From Chryseobacterium sp. BLS98 (lineage in GTDB: Bacteria > Bacteroidota > Bacteroidia > Flavobacteriales > Weeksellaceae), in the NCBI RefSeq assembly GCF_001045445.1, contig NZ_LFNF01000001.1, positions 744,001-808,000 on the forward strand: 64,000 nucleotides of DNA, read 5' to 3'. Of this stretch, positions 1-9,934 are shown in pieces. Under the pieces are notes generated by a model. It saw nothing but the letters and a program-made list of their open reading frames with translations, made no database searches and was not told the origin of the DNA. How positions within the stretch are numbered: the stretch's first letter is position 1; every line of letters starts with the position of its first letter. The translations under genes and the position numbers were made by a program.

Positions 1-157
1 TGAAAATATTTTGATTAAATTTCTCATTTAAACTTGTTTCCGCAAATTTATACAAATTAAAAAATTATACCAAACAACACTATTTAGAATCAATACAAAT
101 TAAACGTAAATGATATTTTCCCTTTTCCATATACCGTTAAATTCCTGTTAAAAATAT

Positions 158-165
158 TATTTTTG
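158..165 (+). promoter_or_regulatory. Putative -7 element of the act operon promoter
   Basis: TATTTTTG matches the Bacteroidota -7 consensus TAnnTTTG, 44 bases before the actA start. No convincing -33 TTTG lies at the usual 19-20 base distance. The rest of bases 1-157 is AT-rich and shows no gene. Confidence 0.5.
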
Positions 166-209
166 CGGAATTGATTGGTTCAATATTTTACTAACATAAG
201 ATAATTTAA

Positions 210-1574
210 ATGATTAGTTGGAGAAAGCATTATAAACAAACGTTGATCGCGATAGGCTTATTGCTATCAACCAGTGCTTCAATTTACGGGCAAGACGGCG
301 ATCCTAAAAACGGCGAAAAACTTTTCAAAGCGAATTGTACTGCATGTCACGCGCTGGACAAACAAGTAATAGGACCTCCTTTGAAAGGGGTTGTAGAACG
401 AGTAAAGACAGAAGGCGGTGTAGACAAAGATTGGCTTCACAAGTGGATCAAAGACAACAAAGCTCTTAGAGCTTCTGGGGATAAATACGCCAATGAGATT
501 TTTGAAAAGTTTAATAAAACTGAAATGTTGCAGTTTCCGAACCTTACGGATAAGGATATCGACGACATTTTAGCTTTTACAACTAATCCTCCGGCTCCTG
601 AGCCAGCCAAAACTGATGATAAAGCAACTGCAGGAGCAGGAGCAGCAACAGCAGCACCGGCAAACAATACAACAACAAGCGTTGTCATCATTTCACTTAT
701 TGCAATAGCAGCTTTATTGGTTTGGATCTTAATTAAACTGAGACAATTGGTTAAATTAGGCCAGTCTGAAGACCTTGCAGGACTGAACGAAACAAGAGTG
801 AAGTCTTTCAGTGAAATCTATGAAAAATACCATTATGTAGGTAAAGCAATCCTGGGTATCCTTGCCATCCTTGCCGCTTACGGAGTTTGGAACTGGATCA
901 TGTGGATCGGGGTTTACAAAGGTTATAAACCTGAGCAGCCTATCTACTTCTCTCACAAAATTCACGCTGGAGAACAGAAAATTGACTGTCAGTTATGCCA
1001 CTCCAGTGCTAAATACGGAAAGGTATCTGAGATTCCTTCCATGAACGTGTGTATGAACTGTCACAGAACTATTTCTGAATACAATGCAGACCACTACATG
1101 GAGCCAGGAAAAGATAAAGCATTCTACGACGGTGAGATCCAGAAGATCTACGCAGCTACTGGCTGGGATCCTGCAAAACAGCAGTACACTGGAAAAACAC
1201 AACCGGTTGAATGGACCAGAATCCACAACATGCCAGACTTCGTTTACTTCAACCACTCTCAGCACGTAATTGCTGGGGAACAAGCAATCATTAATTCTTT
1301 CAACAAAAAGAATCCTAACAACAAAATTGATGTTGTATGTAAAGCTTGTCACGGAAAAATTGATACAATGAATGTTGTTCAGATGGCTAATGACTTCACG
1401 ATGGGATGGTGTATCGAGTGCCACAGAACTACTGAGGTTGATATGAACAACGGTTATAATAAAGAATACTTCAAGAATCTACATGACAAGTTGAAAAAAC
1501 AATATCCTCAGGATGGCGGTAAGATCACTGTAGATGCAATTGGAGGTCTTGAGTGTGGTAAATGTCATTATTAA
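210..1574 (+). CDS. actA: Alternative complex III subunit ActA (monoheme + pentaheme cytochrome c)
   Basis: Multiheme cytochrome c subunit of alternative complex III, which oxidises menaquinol and passes electrons on to cytochrome c or a terminal oxidase. The 454-residue protein has an N-terminal hydrophobic signal, a class I cytochrome c domain with CTACH at residues 43-47, an Ala/Pro/Thr-rich linker, membrane segments near 157-176 and 213-235, and then a pentaheme domain with CxxCH at 260-264, 281-285, 377-381, 401-405 and 449-453. The last heme motif sits almost at the C terminus. Fusion of an extra monoheme domain to the pentaheme part is a known Bacteroidota arrangement. It is the first gene of the act operon; actB follows after 23 bases. 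Confidence 0.95.
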   Translation: MISWRKHYKQTLIAIGLLLSTSASIYGQDGDPKNGEKLFKANCTACHALDKQVIGPPLKGVVERVKTEGGVDKDWLHKWIKDNKALRASGDKYANEIFEKFNKTEMLQFPNLTDKDIDDILAFTTNPPAPEPAKTDDKATAGAGAATAAPANNTTTSVVIISLIAIAALLVWILIKLRQLVKLGQSEDLAGLNETRVKSFSEIYEKYHYVGKAILGILAILAAYGVWNWIMWIGVYKGYKPEQPIYFSHKIHAGEQKIDCQLCHSSAKYGKVSEIPSMNVCMNCHRTISEYNADHYMEPGKDKAFYDGEIQKIYAATGWDPAKQQYTGKTQPVEWTRIHNMPDFVYFNHSQHVIAGEQAIINSFNKKNPNNKIDVVCKACHGKIDTMNVVQMANDFTMGWCIECHRTTEVDMNNGYNKEYFKNLHDKLKKQYPQDGGKITVDAIGGLECGKCHY

Positions 1575-1597
1575 TAACTAAAAAATTAGAAGTATAA

Positions 1598-4500
1598 ATG
1601 GCTTCAAACAAAATACAATTTAGAAGTATTCATGAACTTAAAGATCCGGCTTTGAACAACAAGCTGGCTCAGAAAGAGTTTCAGGAAGAAATTCCGGTAG
1701 AAGATTTCCTTGGAGATGCTGAACAGAACGGATCCAGTACTTCAAGAAGAGATTTCTTAAAAATATTAGGATTCTCTACAGCAGCAGTAACATTGGCTGC
1801 CTGTGAAGCACCGGTAATCAAAACGATTCCTTATGTGGTAAAACCGCATGACATTATTCCGGGAGTTCCGAATTATTACGCTTCAACATATTTTGACGGA
1901 TTTGACTTCGCCAGCGTTTTAGTAAAGACCCGTGAAGGAAGACCTATCAAAATAGAACCCAACCCTACAGCAGGTGACTTGGGAAAAACCAACGCAAGAG
2001 CTCAGGCAAGTGTACTTTCTCTTTATGATAATGATAAAGTAAAGCAGCCTAAACTGGACGGTAAAGACGAAACTTTCGATAAAGTAGACAGTTTTGTTCT
2101 TAAAGGTCTGGCAGATGCCAATGCAGCAGGTAAAAAAATAGTGCTTTTGTCGCACTCTTTACCTTCCCCTACTTTCAAAAAATTATTTGCTGAATTCAAA
2201 GCTAAATACCCGACTGCTGAACTTGTAACTTATGATGCTTATCCTCACTCTGCAGCTTTAGATGCAGCTCAGGAAGTATTCGGACAGAGAGCATTACCGG
2301 TTTACGACCTTAAAGGTTCAGAATTGGTAGTTTCTTTCCAGGCTGATTTCTTAGGAGATTATAATGCATCAAGCTTAGAAACATCTTACGCAGCAGCAAG
2401 AAAGCCGGGAGCAAACATGTTGAGACACATTCAGGTGGAATCCAACATGTCATTAACAGGTGCTAATGCTGACTCAAGATACAGATTAAAGCCAAGTGCA
2501 GTAAACAAAACTTTAGTTGAAGTTTACAACGCAATCGTAGGAGGTGGTACTTCTGATAAGACTGCTTCTGAAATTGCAGCTGAGCTTAAAGCAAAAGGCA
2601 GCAAAGCTGTTGTTTTTGCTGACGGTTCTAAAGGAGCACAGGTTTTAGCACATTTAATCAACCAAAAATTAGGATCAGTAGCTTTCACTGGTAAAGCCAA
2701 CTTCCTTAAAGAATTTGATAAAGCAAGATACCAGGAATTCTTAGGATGGATTAATGCAGGTCAGGTTGGCGTATTGATCGCAAACAATGTAGACCCTATC
2801 TACTCTCATCCGAAAGGAGAAGATTTCAAAAAATCTTTAGCTAAAGTTGCTTGTGTAGTAGCTGTAGCTGATAAGAAAAATGAAATGTACAAAGCAGCAA
2901 AAGCTGTAATTCCTGTGGCTAACTGGTTAGAATCATGGGGTGATATTGAGCCTCAGACAGGAGTATATTCATTAATGCAGCCTACCATCCAGAAAATCTA
3001 CAAATCAAGACAGATCGAAGAATCTCTATTGGTTTGGAAGAATGGAAAAAACAATGCTGCGAACAATTACTATGACTATCTGAAAGCCAGTGCAGCTTCT
3101 ATTTTAGGAAGTACTTCTTTCAACAAAGCTTTATATAACGGTTTCACTACTTCAAACAATGCAACTTCATTGTCATATGCAGGAGGTAATGCAGCTCAGG
3201 CTATTGCTGAATTAGGAAGCTTCAAGCCTTCTGAACTGGAATTGGTATTATACACCAAGACTTCAATGGGTGACGGTACCCAGGCCAACAACCCTTGGCT
3301 TCAGGAATTACCGGATCCTATCACAAGAATGTCTTGGGATAACTATCTGACTATTTCTCCAAAAGATGCAGAAAAGTTTGCCATCGACAACGATCTTAAT
3401 GCAAGAATGCAGCTGGATGGTTCTATTGTAAACCTTACTGTAAACGGAGTAACAATAAAAGATGTTCCTGTATTCATCCAGCCGGGACAGGCAGAAGGAT
3501 CTGTAGGTCTTGCGCTTGGATACGGTAAAAAAGATTCAGGAGCTACTGCCGATACCGGAGTAAACGCTTATCCTTTATTTGACGGTTCTAACTTAGTTGT
3601 TTCAGGAGTTAAGATCGAAAAAACAGGAGAAGATCACGAATTCGCTGGTATTCAGTTACAAAATACCCTGATGGGACGTTATGAAATCGCTAAAGAAGTT
3701 CCTTTGGCAGAATTCTTAGACGTTGCATTTGATGATGAGCACAAAGGATGGAACAAGCCTTTGGAATATCACACCATCAGTGGAGCCCTTCCTGCAAGAA
3801 AGATTGACCTTTGGGATGCTTTCGATGATACGGACGGACCTCACTTCAACCTATCTGTCGACCTGAACTCTTGTACAGGTTGTGGAGCATGCATCATTGC
3901 ATGTCAGGCAGAAAACAACGTTCCTGTTGTAGGTAAGAAAGAAATCAGAATGTCAAGAGATATGTATTGGTTAAGAATTGACCGTTACTATTCTTCAAGA
4001 CAGAAAGTAGAAGTATACGAAGGATTGAAAGAAGGAATGGCAGTACCGGAATTGTACGGTACAGCATTCGGAGACGGAGGGGCATTAAACCACCCTGCAG
4101 ACAATCCGGATGTGATCTTCCAGCCGGTAATGTGCCAGCACTGTAACCACGCTCCTTGTGAAACGGTATGTCCGGTAGCGGCTACTTCACACGGTAAGCA
4201 AGGTCAGAACCACATGGCTTACAACAGATGTATCGGTACAAGATATTGTGCAAACAACTGTCCGTACAAAGTAAGACGTTTCAACTGGTTTACTTATAAC
4301 CTGAATGATAAGTTCGATTTCAACATGAACAATGATTTAGGTAGAATGGTACTTAACCCGGATGTAGTTGTAAGAACTAGAGGGGTAATGGAGAAATGTT
4401 CAATGTGTATCCAAATGACTCAGAATACTATTCTTGAGGCTAAGAAAGAGGGAAGAAAAGTGAAGGATGGAGAATTCCAGACTGCTTGTTCTAAAGCTTG

Positions 4501-4657
4501 TTCTACAGGATCATTGACATTTGGAGACATGAATGATAAAGATTCTTCAATCAGAGAGCAGTATGCATCTAACAGAAGATATTACTTACTGGAAGAGATC
4601 GGAACCAAACCAAACGTGTTCTATCATACTAAAGTAAGAAACAGAGTAGAAAAATAA
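1598..4657 (+). CDS. actB: Alternative complex III subunit ActB (molybdopterin-oxidoreductase-like / Fe-S protein)
   Basis: Large periplasmic subunit of alternative complex III, 1019 residues. A twin-arginine motif RRDFLK is at residues 50-55, after an unusually long N-terminal extension, and is followed by a hydrophobic stretch ending in LAAC (Cys69), so the protein is probably Tat-exported and lipid-anchored. The middle resembles a molybdopterin oxidoreductase fold, which in this family lacks the cofactor. The C-terminal part is a ferredoxin-like domain with cysteine clusters starting at C759 (CTGCGACIIAC), C846 (CQHCNHAPC), C878 (CIGTRYCANNC) and C934 (CSMC), matching the 4Fe-4S/3Fe-4S electron wire known for ActB. 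It lies between actA and actC with short spacers. Confidence 0.95.
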   Translation: MASNKIQFRSIHELKDPALNNKLAQKEFQEEIPVEDFLGDAEQNGSSTSRRDFLKILGFSTAAVTLAACEAPVIKTIPYVVKPHDIIPGVPNYYASTYFDGFDFASVLVKTREGRPIKIEPNPTAGDLGKTNARAQASVLSLYDNDKVKQPKLDGKDETFDKVDSFVLKGLADANAAGKKIVLLSHSLPSPTFKKLFAEFKAKYPTAELVTYDAYPHSAALDAAQEVFGQRALPVYDLKGSELVVSFQADFLGDYNASSLETSYAAARKPGANMLRHIQVESNMSLTGANADSRYRLKPSAVNKTLVEVYNAIVGGGTSDKTASEIAAELKAKGSKAVVFADGSKGAQVLAHLINQKLGSVAFTGKANFLKEFDKARYQEFLGWINAGQVGVLIANNVDPIYSHPKGEDFKKSLAKVACVVAVADKKNEMYKAAKAVIPVANWLESWGDIEPQTGVYSLMQPTIQKIYKSRQIEESLLVWKNGKNNAANNYYDYLKASAASILGSTSFNKALYNGFTTSNNATSLSYAGGNAAQAIAELGSFKPSELELVLYTKTSMGDGTQANNPWLQELPDPITRMSWDNYLTISPKDAEKFAIDNDLNARMQLDGSIVNLTVNGVTIKDVPVFIQPGQAEGSVGLALGYGKKDSGATADTGVNAYPLFDGSNLVVSGVKIEKTGEDHEFAGIQLQNTLMGRYEIAKEVPLAEFLDVAFDDEHKGWNKPLEYHTISGALPARKIDLWDAFDDTDGPHFNLSVDLNSCTGCGACIIACQAENNVPVVGKKEIRMSRDMYWLRIDRYYSSRQKVEVYEGLKEGMAVPELYGTAFGDGGALNHPADNPDVIFQPVMCQHCNHAPCETVCPVAATSHGKQGQNHMAYNRCIGTRYCANNCPYKVRRFNWFTYNLNDKFDFNMNNDLGRMVLNPDVVVRTRGVMEKCSMCIQMTQNTILEAKKEGRKVKDGEFQTACSKACSTGSLTFGDMNDKDSSIREQYASNRRYYLLEEIGTKPNVFYHTKVRNRVEK

Positions 4658-4682
4658 AGTTTAAATAATAAATAGGTAAAAA

Positions 4683-6080
4683 ATGTCAGGACATTACGAA
4701 GCTCCGATAAGGGAACCTCTAATTATTGGTCACAAAACTTATCACGATATCACAGAAGATATTGCACGACCTATCGAAGAAAGAGCAGGTAAACTATGGT
4801 GGATTTCACTATATGCAGCCTTAGTTCTATTCATCTACGGATTTGGCTGTATCGCTTATACTATCGGAACAGGTATTGGAGCATGGGGGCTTAACAGAAC
4901 TATTAACTGGGGTTGGGATATTACCAACTTCGTATGGTGGGTAGGTATCGGTCACGCCGGGACCCTAATCTCCGCAGTATTATTATTATTTAGACAGCGT
5001 TGGAGAATGTCTGTAAACAGATCTGCAGAGGCGATGACGATCTTTGCGGTTGTGCAGGCAGCCATCTTCCCTGTAATCCACATGGGTAGAGTTTGGGTAG
5101 GATATTGGGTATTCCCTTTACCAAACCAGTTCGGTTCTCTTTGGGGGAACTTCAACTCTCCTCTACTTTGGGACGTATTCGCTATCTCTACGTATTTCTC
5201 AGTATCAACAGTATTCTGGTTCATGGGACTAATTCCTGACTTTGCAATGATCAGAGATAGAGCTAAAACTCCTTGGACTAGAAAAATTTATACATTCCTT
5301 GCATTCGGATGGGGTGGTAAAGCAAAACACTGGCAGAGATTCGAAGAACTTTCTTTGGTTCTTGCAGGTTTGGCTACTCCACTTGTATTCTCGGTACACA
5401 CCACGGTATCTTTTGACTTCGCAACTTCGGTTATTAAAGGATGGCACTCTACAATCTACCCTCCTTATTTCGTTGCCGGTGCGATCTTCTCAGGATTCGC
5501 AATGGTACAGACCCTATTGCTTGTAGCAAGAAAAGTTTGTCACCTTGAAGAATACATCACCATGTATCACATCGAAATCATGAACATCGTAATCATCCTA
5601 ACAGGAGGTATGGTAACTGTAGCTTATGCTACTGAATACTTCATCGGATGGTACTCAGGTTCAAGATTTGAAGACTTTACATATCTTTCTCCGGGTGCTG
5701 CCGTAGGACCTTACTGGTGGGCATTCTGGTCATTGATCATCTGTAACCTTGTAATTCCTGCTTCATTCTGGTTCAAAAGACTGAGAACGAATATTATCTG
5801 GACTTTCATCGTTGCATTGATCATCAACATCGGTATGTGGTTTGAACGTTTTGATATCATCGTTATCAACCTTTCAAGAGATTACTTACCTGGATCTTGG
5901 ACCATGTTTAAGCCAACGATCATTGATGTGGGTGTATACTTAGGAACAATCGGATTCTTCTCTGTATTATTCTTATTATACGCAAGAACATTCCCTGTAA
6001 TTGCACAGGCTGAATTAAAATCGATTCTGAAAATTTCAGGTGAAACTTATAAAGCAAAAGAAGGAGATGAGCACCACTAA
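4683..6080 (+). CDS. actC: Alternative complex III subunit ActC (NrfD/PsrC-like quinol-binding membrane protein)
   Basis: Integral membrane subunit of the NrfD/PsrC family, 465 residues, with about ten hydrophobic helices starting near residue 40. It forms the quinol site next to the ActB Fe-S clusters. The family-typical early region RPIEERAGKLWW and a conserved His/Trp-rich first half are visible. The 3' end overlaps the proposed actD start by 14 bases, indicating translational coupling inside the act operon. Confidence 0.95.
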   Translation: MSGHYEAPIREPLIIGHKTYHDITEDIARPIEERAGKLWWISLYAALVLFIYGFGCIAYTIGTGIGAWGLNRTINWGWDITNFVWWVGIGHAGTLISAVLLLFRQRWRMSVNRSAEAMTIFAVVQAAIFPVIHMGRVWVGYWVFPLPNQFGSLWGNFNSPLLWDVFAISTYFSVSTVFWFMGLIPDFAMIRDRAKTPWTRKIYTFLAFGWGGKAKHWQRFEELSLVLAGLATPLVFSVHTTVSFDFATSVIKGWHSTIYPPYFVAGAIFSGFAMVQTLLLVARKVCHLEEYITMYHIEIMNIVIILTGGMVTVAYATEYFIGWYSGSRFEDFTYLSPGAAVGPYWWAFWSLIICNLVIPASFWFKRLRTNIIWTFIVALIINIGMWFERFDIIVINLSRDYLPGSWTMFKPTIIDVGVYLGTIGFFSVLFLLYARTFPVIAQAELKSILKISGETYKAKEGDEHH

Positions 6081-6588
6081 AATTGTATACGGACTTTATG
6101 CTGACGACGACGATTTAATGAACGGCGTTAAAGCATTCAACGATAAAGGGATTGCAATAAACGAAGTTTATACTCCATTCCCGGTTCACGGGCTTGATAA
6201 AGCTTTAGGGTTAAAGAAAACCAGAATTTCTGATGCTGCATTCATCTACGCTCTTTACGGAGTTACCATTGGTGCTACTGTAACCTGGTATGTGATGAAT
6301 CACGACTGGCCTCAAAACATTGGTGGTAAACCTGCTTTTGACTGGGCACACAACATGCCTGCATTCGTAGTTCCAATGTTTGAATTAATGGTATTCTGCG
6401 CAGCTCACATGATGTCATTGACTTTCCTTGTCAGAAACAAAATGTATCCTGGAGCTCCGGCTCAGAATCCTGATCCAAGAACTACTGATGATAAATTCAT
6501 GATGGAATTTGTAACTGATGACGTAGAGTCTGTGAAGCAGTTGCTGATTGAAACCGGAGTCGAAGAAATAACTGTTAAAGATGCTTAA
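6067..6588 (+). CDS. actD: Alternative complex III subunit ActD (DUF3341 membrane protein)
   Basis: ActD subunit, 173 residues from the chosen start. It has a short N-terminal soluble part beginning STTKIVYGLYADDDD and two transmembrane segments in the middle, as in DUF3341 proteins. The reading frame is open from an ATG at 6040, but the ATG at 6067 is preferred because the family begins a few residues before the conserved GLYADDDD segment. That start overlaps the end of actC by 14 bases. The actE start lies one base after this stop codon. Its role in the complex is structural. Confidence 0.88.
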   Translation: MSTTKIVYGLYADDDDLMNGVKAFNDKGIAINEVYTPFPVHGLDKALGLKKTRISDAAFIYALYGVTIGATVTWYVMNHDWPQNIGGKPAFDWAHNMPAFVVPMFELMVFCAAHMMSLTFLVRNKMYPGAPAQNPDPRTTDDKFMMEFVTDDVESVKQLLIETGVEEITVKDA

Positions 6589-6589
6589 A

Positions 6590-7294
6590 ATGAAAAAGAA
6601 TGTATTAAAAATTACAGCTGTTTTAGGTTTAACAACGGTTTTACTTAATTCTTGCGGACCAAAAGAAAATACACCATTGGTATATTTCCCTGATATGTAC
6701 TTTCCAGTAGCTTACGATCCATTGATGAAAGCTCAGGATGCATATTCAGATCATGAAAATGAAATTCCTGCTTTCGTTAAAAATAGTTTTGCAACAGGTC
6801 TTGCTCCCGTAGAAGGATCAGTAGCTCAAAATAAAGACGGAATCTTTGAAGAAAGCCTTCTGCCTAAGAATGCAGATGAGTATAACGCTGGTTATGACGC
6901 CTCTAAAACAATAACAACATCACCTCTTAACCCAGCTAATGCTGCTAAAGACATTGAAAGAGGAAAAATCTTGTTTGACCATACTTGTTCTGCATGCCAC
7001 GGAACTGGTGGTGACGGACAAGGTCCGATTGTACAGAGCGGAGCTTTCTCTGGTGTACCAAACTATGCTGACAGAGAGATTACTGTAGGATCTGTTCATT
7101 ATGTATTAACTAACGGTAGAAATGCAATGGGATCTTATGCTGGACAGCTTAACGCTGGTGACAGATGGAGAGTAGCAATGTATGTAATGAGTGCCTTCAA
7201 AAAAGCGGCAGCCCCTGCAGCAGCTACAACGGCAGCTGCTACACCAGCACCGGCCGCAGATGCAAAAGAGACTACTACCGAAACTAAAAAATAA
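6590..7294 (+). CDS. actE: Alternative complex III subunit ActE (monoheme cytochrome c lipoprotein)
   Basis: Monoheme cytochrome c subunit, 234 residues. The start at 6590 gives a clean lipoprotein signal, MKKNVLK..., with a lipobox ending at Cys22 (LLNSC). An in-frame ATG nine bases upstream would overlap actD. One heme motif CSACHGTGGDGQGP begins at residue 133, followed by the cytochrome c fold with a distal Met in NAMGSYAGQL. The C-terminal 40 or so residues are an Ala/Pro/Thr/Lys-rich low-complexity tail. It acts in the periplasm, taking electrons from ActA/ActB. Confidence 0.92.
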   Translation: MKKNVLKITAVLGLTTVLLNSCGPKENTPLVYFPDMYFPVAYDPLMKAQDAYSDHENEIPAFVKNSFATGLAPVEGSVAQNKDGIFEESLLPKNADEYNAGYDASKTITTSPLNPANAAKDIERGKILFDHTCSACHGTGGDGQGPIVQSGAFSGVPNYADREITVGSVHYVLTNGRNAMGSYAGQLNAGDRWRVAMYVMSAFKKAAAPAAATTAAATPAPAADAKETTTETKK

Positions 7295-7302
7295 GAAAAG
7301 AA

Positions 7303-8634
7303 ATGTATAGTTTTTCACCAAAATTAAAATCAACTTCTATAATCCTTCTTGTTGTAGGTTTAGTTCTATTTGCTATTGGTTTCTTTATGAATAAAGGACT
7401 TTCCACTGAAAAAATAGAGCACATGATGGAAGCGGTTCACTCTTCCGGTCATACTGCCCCTACACACTCAAGTGAAATGGTAGGACCTCAGGACCATGCA
7501 GCTCATTTAGAGCATGCAGAGCTTCAGGTTCACAACCAGCCACTTGCATCGCTACACTTTGTAGCTGTATTTTTCTTTGGAATAAGTTGTGCTGTATTAT
7601 TTTTTTATTGTATTCAGCACGCTGCCCATGCAGGTTGGCCTATTATTATTACAAGAGTAATGGAAGCTATTGCTTCTTATATCCCATATGGTGGTGCTAT
7701 TCTGGTTATTTTGATGATATTGAATATCACGCACAATGGTCACTTGTTCCACTGGATGGATCCGGAATTGACAGATCCTAATTCTGCACATTTCGACGTG
7801 ATCCTGTTCGAAAAGAAAAGATTCTTAAATATTCCTTTCTATGCGATCAGAACTTTAATCTATGTGATTGGAGCTTCTTTCTTCGCCTGGAAACTTAAAT
7901 CTCAGTCTAAGAAAGTAGACGAAACCAAATCTAAAGTAGATTATCAGATGCTTTACAGATGGGCAGTAGGATATATTGCATTCTTCGGATTTGCTTCTGC
8001 TGCTTGGGCTTGGGACTGGTTGATGTCTATTGACCCTCACTGGTATTCTACAATGTATATCTGGTATTCAATGGTAAGCTGCCTTTCAAGTGGTATCGCT
8101 GTGATCATCCTTTTGAGTGTTTACCTAAAGAAGAATGGATTTTTACCACAGTTCAATGATAACCACTTACACGATTTAGGAGTATTCCTTTTCGCTACAA
8201 GTATGCTTTGGACGTATACATGGTTTGCTCAGTTCATGCTTTACTGGTATGCAAACGTTCCGGAAGAGGTTAACTATTTCTTCGGAAGATTCCAGCACTA
8301 TGGACCTACATACTTACCGATGTTGATCGTCAACTTCCTGTTACCTTTATTGGTATTGGTAAGTAGCAGTATCAAGAGAAACTACAAAGTAGTAACAACA
8401 ATGGCTGTTGTGGTTATTTTAGGTCACCTTTTAGACTATTTCAATATGGTAATGCCTGGAACGGTAGGACCTTACTGGAAAACTCCTGAAGTATTCCTGT
8501 TAATTGCAGGAGCTGTTCTATTCGTAGCAGGATTGTTTATGTTTACTGTATTAACTGCTTTATCTAAACTGAAGCTGATTCCTACAGGAAACCCATTCTT
8601 ACATGAATCTGAAATTTATGAGTATCCTTTCTAA
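7303..8634 (+). CDS. actF: Alternative complex III subunit ActF (NrfD/PsrC-like membrane protein)
   Basis: Second large membrane subunit of alternative complex III, 443 residues, paralogous to ActC. There is an N-terminal membrane helix, a His-rich loop around residues 45-80, and about nine further helices containing the segments WAWDWLMSIDPHWYST and MLYWYANVPEE typical of ActF. It starts eight bases after actE. A strong hairpin terminator follows at 8661-8691, so the operon ends here. In many relatives cytochrome c oxidase genes continue directly downstream, but none is present in this window. Confidence 0.95.
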   Translation: MYSFSPKLKSTSIILLVVGLVLFAIGFFMNKGLSTEKIEHMMEAVHSSGHTAPTHSSEMVGPQDHAAHLEHAELQVHNQPLASLHFVAVFFFGISCAVLFFYCIQHAAHAGWPIIITRVMEAIASYIPYGGAILVILMILNITHNGHLFHWMDPELTDPNSAHFDVILFEKKRFLNIPFYAIRTLIYVIGASFFAWKLKSQSKKVDETKSKVDYQMLYRWAVGYIAFFGFASAAWAWDWLMSIDPHWYSTMYIWYSMVSCLSSGIAVIILLSVYLKKNGFLPQFNDNHLHDLGVFLFATSMLWTYTWFAQFMLYWYANVPEEVNYFFGRFQHYGPTYLPMLIVNFLLPLLVLVSSSIKRNYKVVTTMAVVVILGHLLDYFNMVMPGTVGPYWKTPEVFLLIAGAVLFVAGLFMFTVLTALSKLKLIPTGNPFLHESEIYEYPF

Positions 8635-8660
8635 GGGCTTGTAACAGATATAAAATAAAA

Positions 8661-8691
8661 AAGACTGATTATAATGATCAGTCTTTTTTTG
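8661..8691 (+). terminator. Rho-independent terminator of the act operon
   Basis: A 9-bp perfect stem (AAGACTGAT / ATCAGTCTT) with a 7-base loop is followed by a run of seven T residues, 26 bases after actF. Confidence 0.85.
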
Positions 8692-8790
8692 TGCAGATAA
8701 GTGAATGTTTTAAACTCTTCAGGCAACCATTTTCCATTTTGTGTGTCTTTATAATAAGACCTATAAATTTTAATCAATCAAAAAAATAAT

Positions 8791-9807
8791 ATGATGAAAA
8801 GACATTATCTGATCAGCATTCTGTTTATCTTCCTTTTGAATTTTATTCCGGCACAAAGCATAACCTTTGTTTCCGAACAAACGAACAAACCTCTGCCAAA
8901 AGTTTCAGTTTTTGGAAATGACGGAAGTATCCTCGCTTTTTCCGATATTGATGGCAAAATTGATAAGCAGGCAATCTCTCCTTCCCGGGAAAAATTTCAG
9001 TTGGTTTACAATAACTTTCCTGTTGCCCTTCTCACCTACTCGGAACTTAGTCAGGATATCATTAAAATCAATGACCAGGTTAAAGAAATAGAAACCGTGG
9101 TCATCAAAAATACCAAACCCGCAAAGTACATTGTCATCAAAGGAAATTTTAATGCATACGTAACTGTAAACAATAAACTAAACGGCTATACAGACGGAAT
9201 AGTCTCCTATATTTTTGACAATAAAACCAAAAAGCTGAAAAGTACAAACGTTGAGCAATACCGGGTTTTCAGATTAGAAACAAAAAATGAGAAAAAGGAA
9301 ACTTCATCGTGGGATTATGGACAGTCTTTACAGCTTCCCAAACTGAAAAACGTTGGAAATCCTGAAGAATATAAGACGAAAAGAAATACAATAAAAGAAC
9401 TTAAGGGAGATTATAAAGATCAGATAGAAGTAAGTGGTGCCGCTTTACAGGAGAAGGAATTTTCCTTATTCGGGTTCAGATTTTTTGACATCAGAACCAT
9501 TCTCAATATGTCCTTTGAAAAAGGATCAGAAAAAAGCCTGAAGGATTTCCTTGAATATAATGAAGTGGCCTTCGTAAAACTGAAACATAAAAGCGAACCT
9601 AATTACAATCAGATCATCCTCTATAATAATTTCTATCCTACAGAGCTTAACTTCAGTAACGATGATGATATCGAAAATGTTAAGTTTGACAAAAAAATCA
9701 GCAATTACAAAACCAGATACTGGCAGGAACCTTCCTTCCCGAACATGCAGACCATCTTCAGTTCATTTTTCAAAGATGGTCTGAAAGAACAGCCGAACAA
9801 ACCTTAA
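8791..9807 (+). CDS. Secreted hypothetical protein with carboxypeptidase-regulatory-like N-terminus
   Basis: I do not recognise a named family for the whole protein (338 residues). A signal peptide (ISILFIFLLNFIPAQS) is followed at about residues 24-95 by a segment resembling the carboxypeptidase regulatory-like (CarboxypepD_reg) fold, with FVSEQTNKPLPKVSVF and DIDGKID. The remainder is charged, lysine-rich and lacks further membrane segments, suggesting a periplasmic or outer-surface protein. Two adjacent ATG codons (8791 and 8794) are both usable. It stands alone, more than 120 bases from each neighbour. Confidence 0.75.
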   Translation: MMKRHYLISILFIFLLNFIPAQSITFVSEQTNKPLPKVSVFGNDGSILAFSDIDGKIDKQAISPSREKFQLVYNNFPVALLTYSELSQDIIKINDQVKEIETVVIKNTKPAKYIVIKGNFNAYVTVNNKLNGYTDGIVSYIFDNKTKKLKSTNVEQYRVFRLETKNEKKETSSWDYGQSLQLPKLKNVGNPEEYKTKRNTIKELKGDYKDQIEVSGAALQEKEFSLFGFRFFDIRTILNMSFEKGSEKSLKDFLEYNEVAFVKLKHKSEPNYNQIILYNNFYPTELNFSNDDDIENVKFDKKISNYKTRYWQEPSFPNMQTIFSSFFKDGLKEQPNKP

Positions 9808-9909
9808 AAAACAGAACTTTGAATTTGAGCTGAAAGAAAAGTGAAGATACTTACATAACAAATAATTTTAAAAAGAAAAATAAAAACTCACTATTAATAA
9901 AGGTTTTAT

Positions 9910-9917
9910 TAAATTTG
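9910..9917 (+). promoter_or_regulatory. Putative -7 promoter element
   Basis: TAAATTTG (TAnnTTTG consensus), 17 bases before the start of the lipoprotein gene at 9935. No clear -33 element is seen. Confidence 0.45.
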
Positions 9918-9934
9918 CAACAAACCCAATAAAA

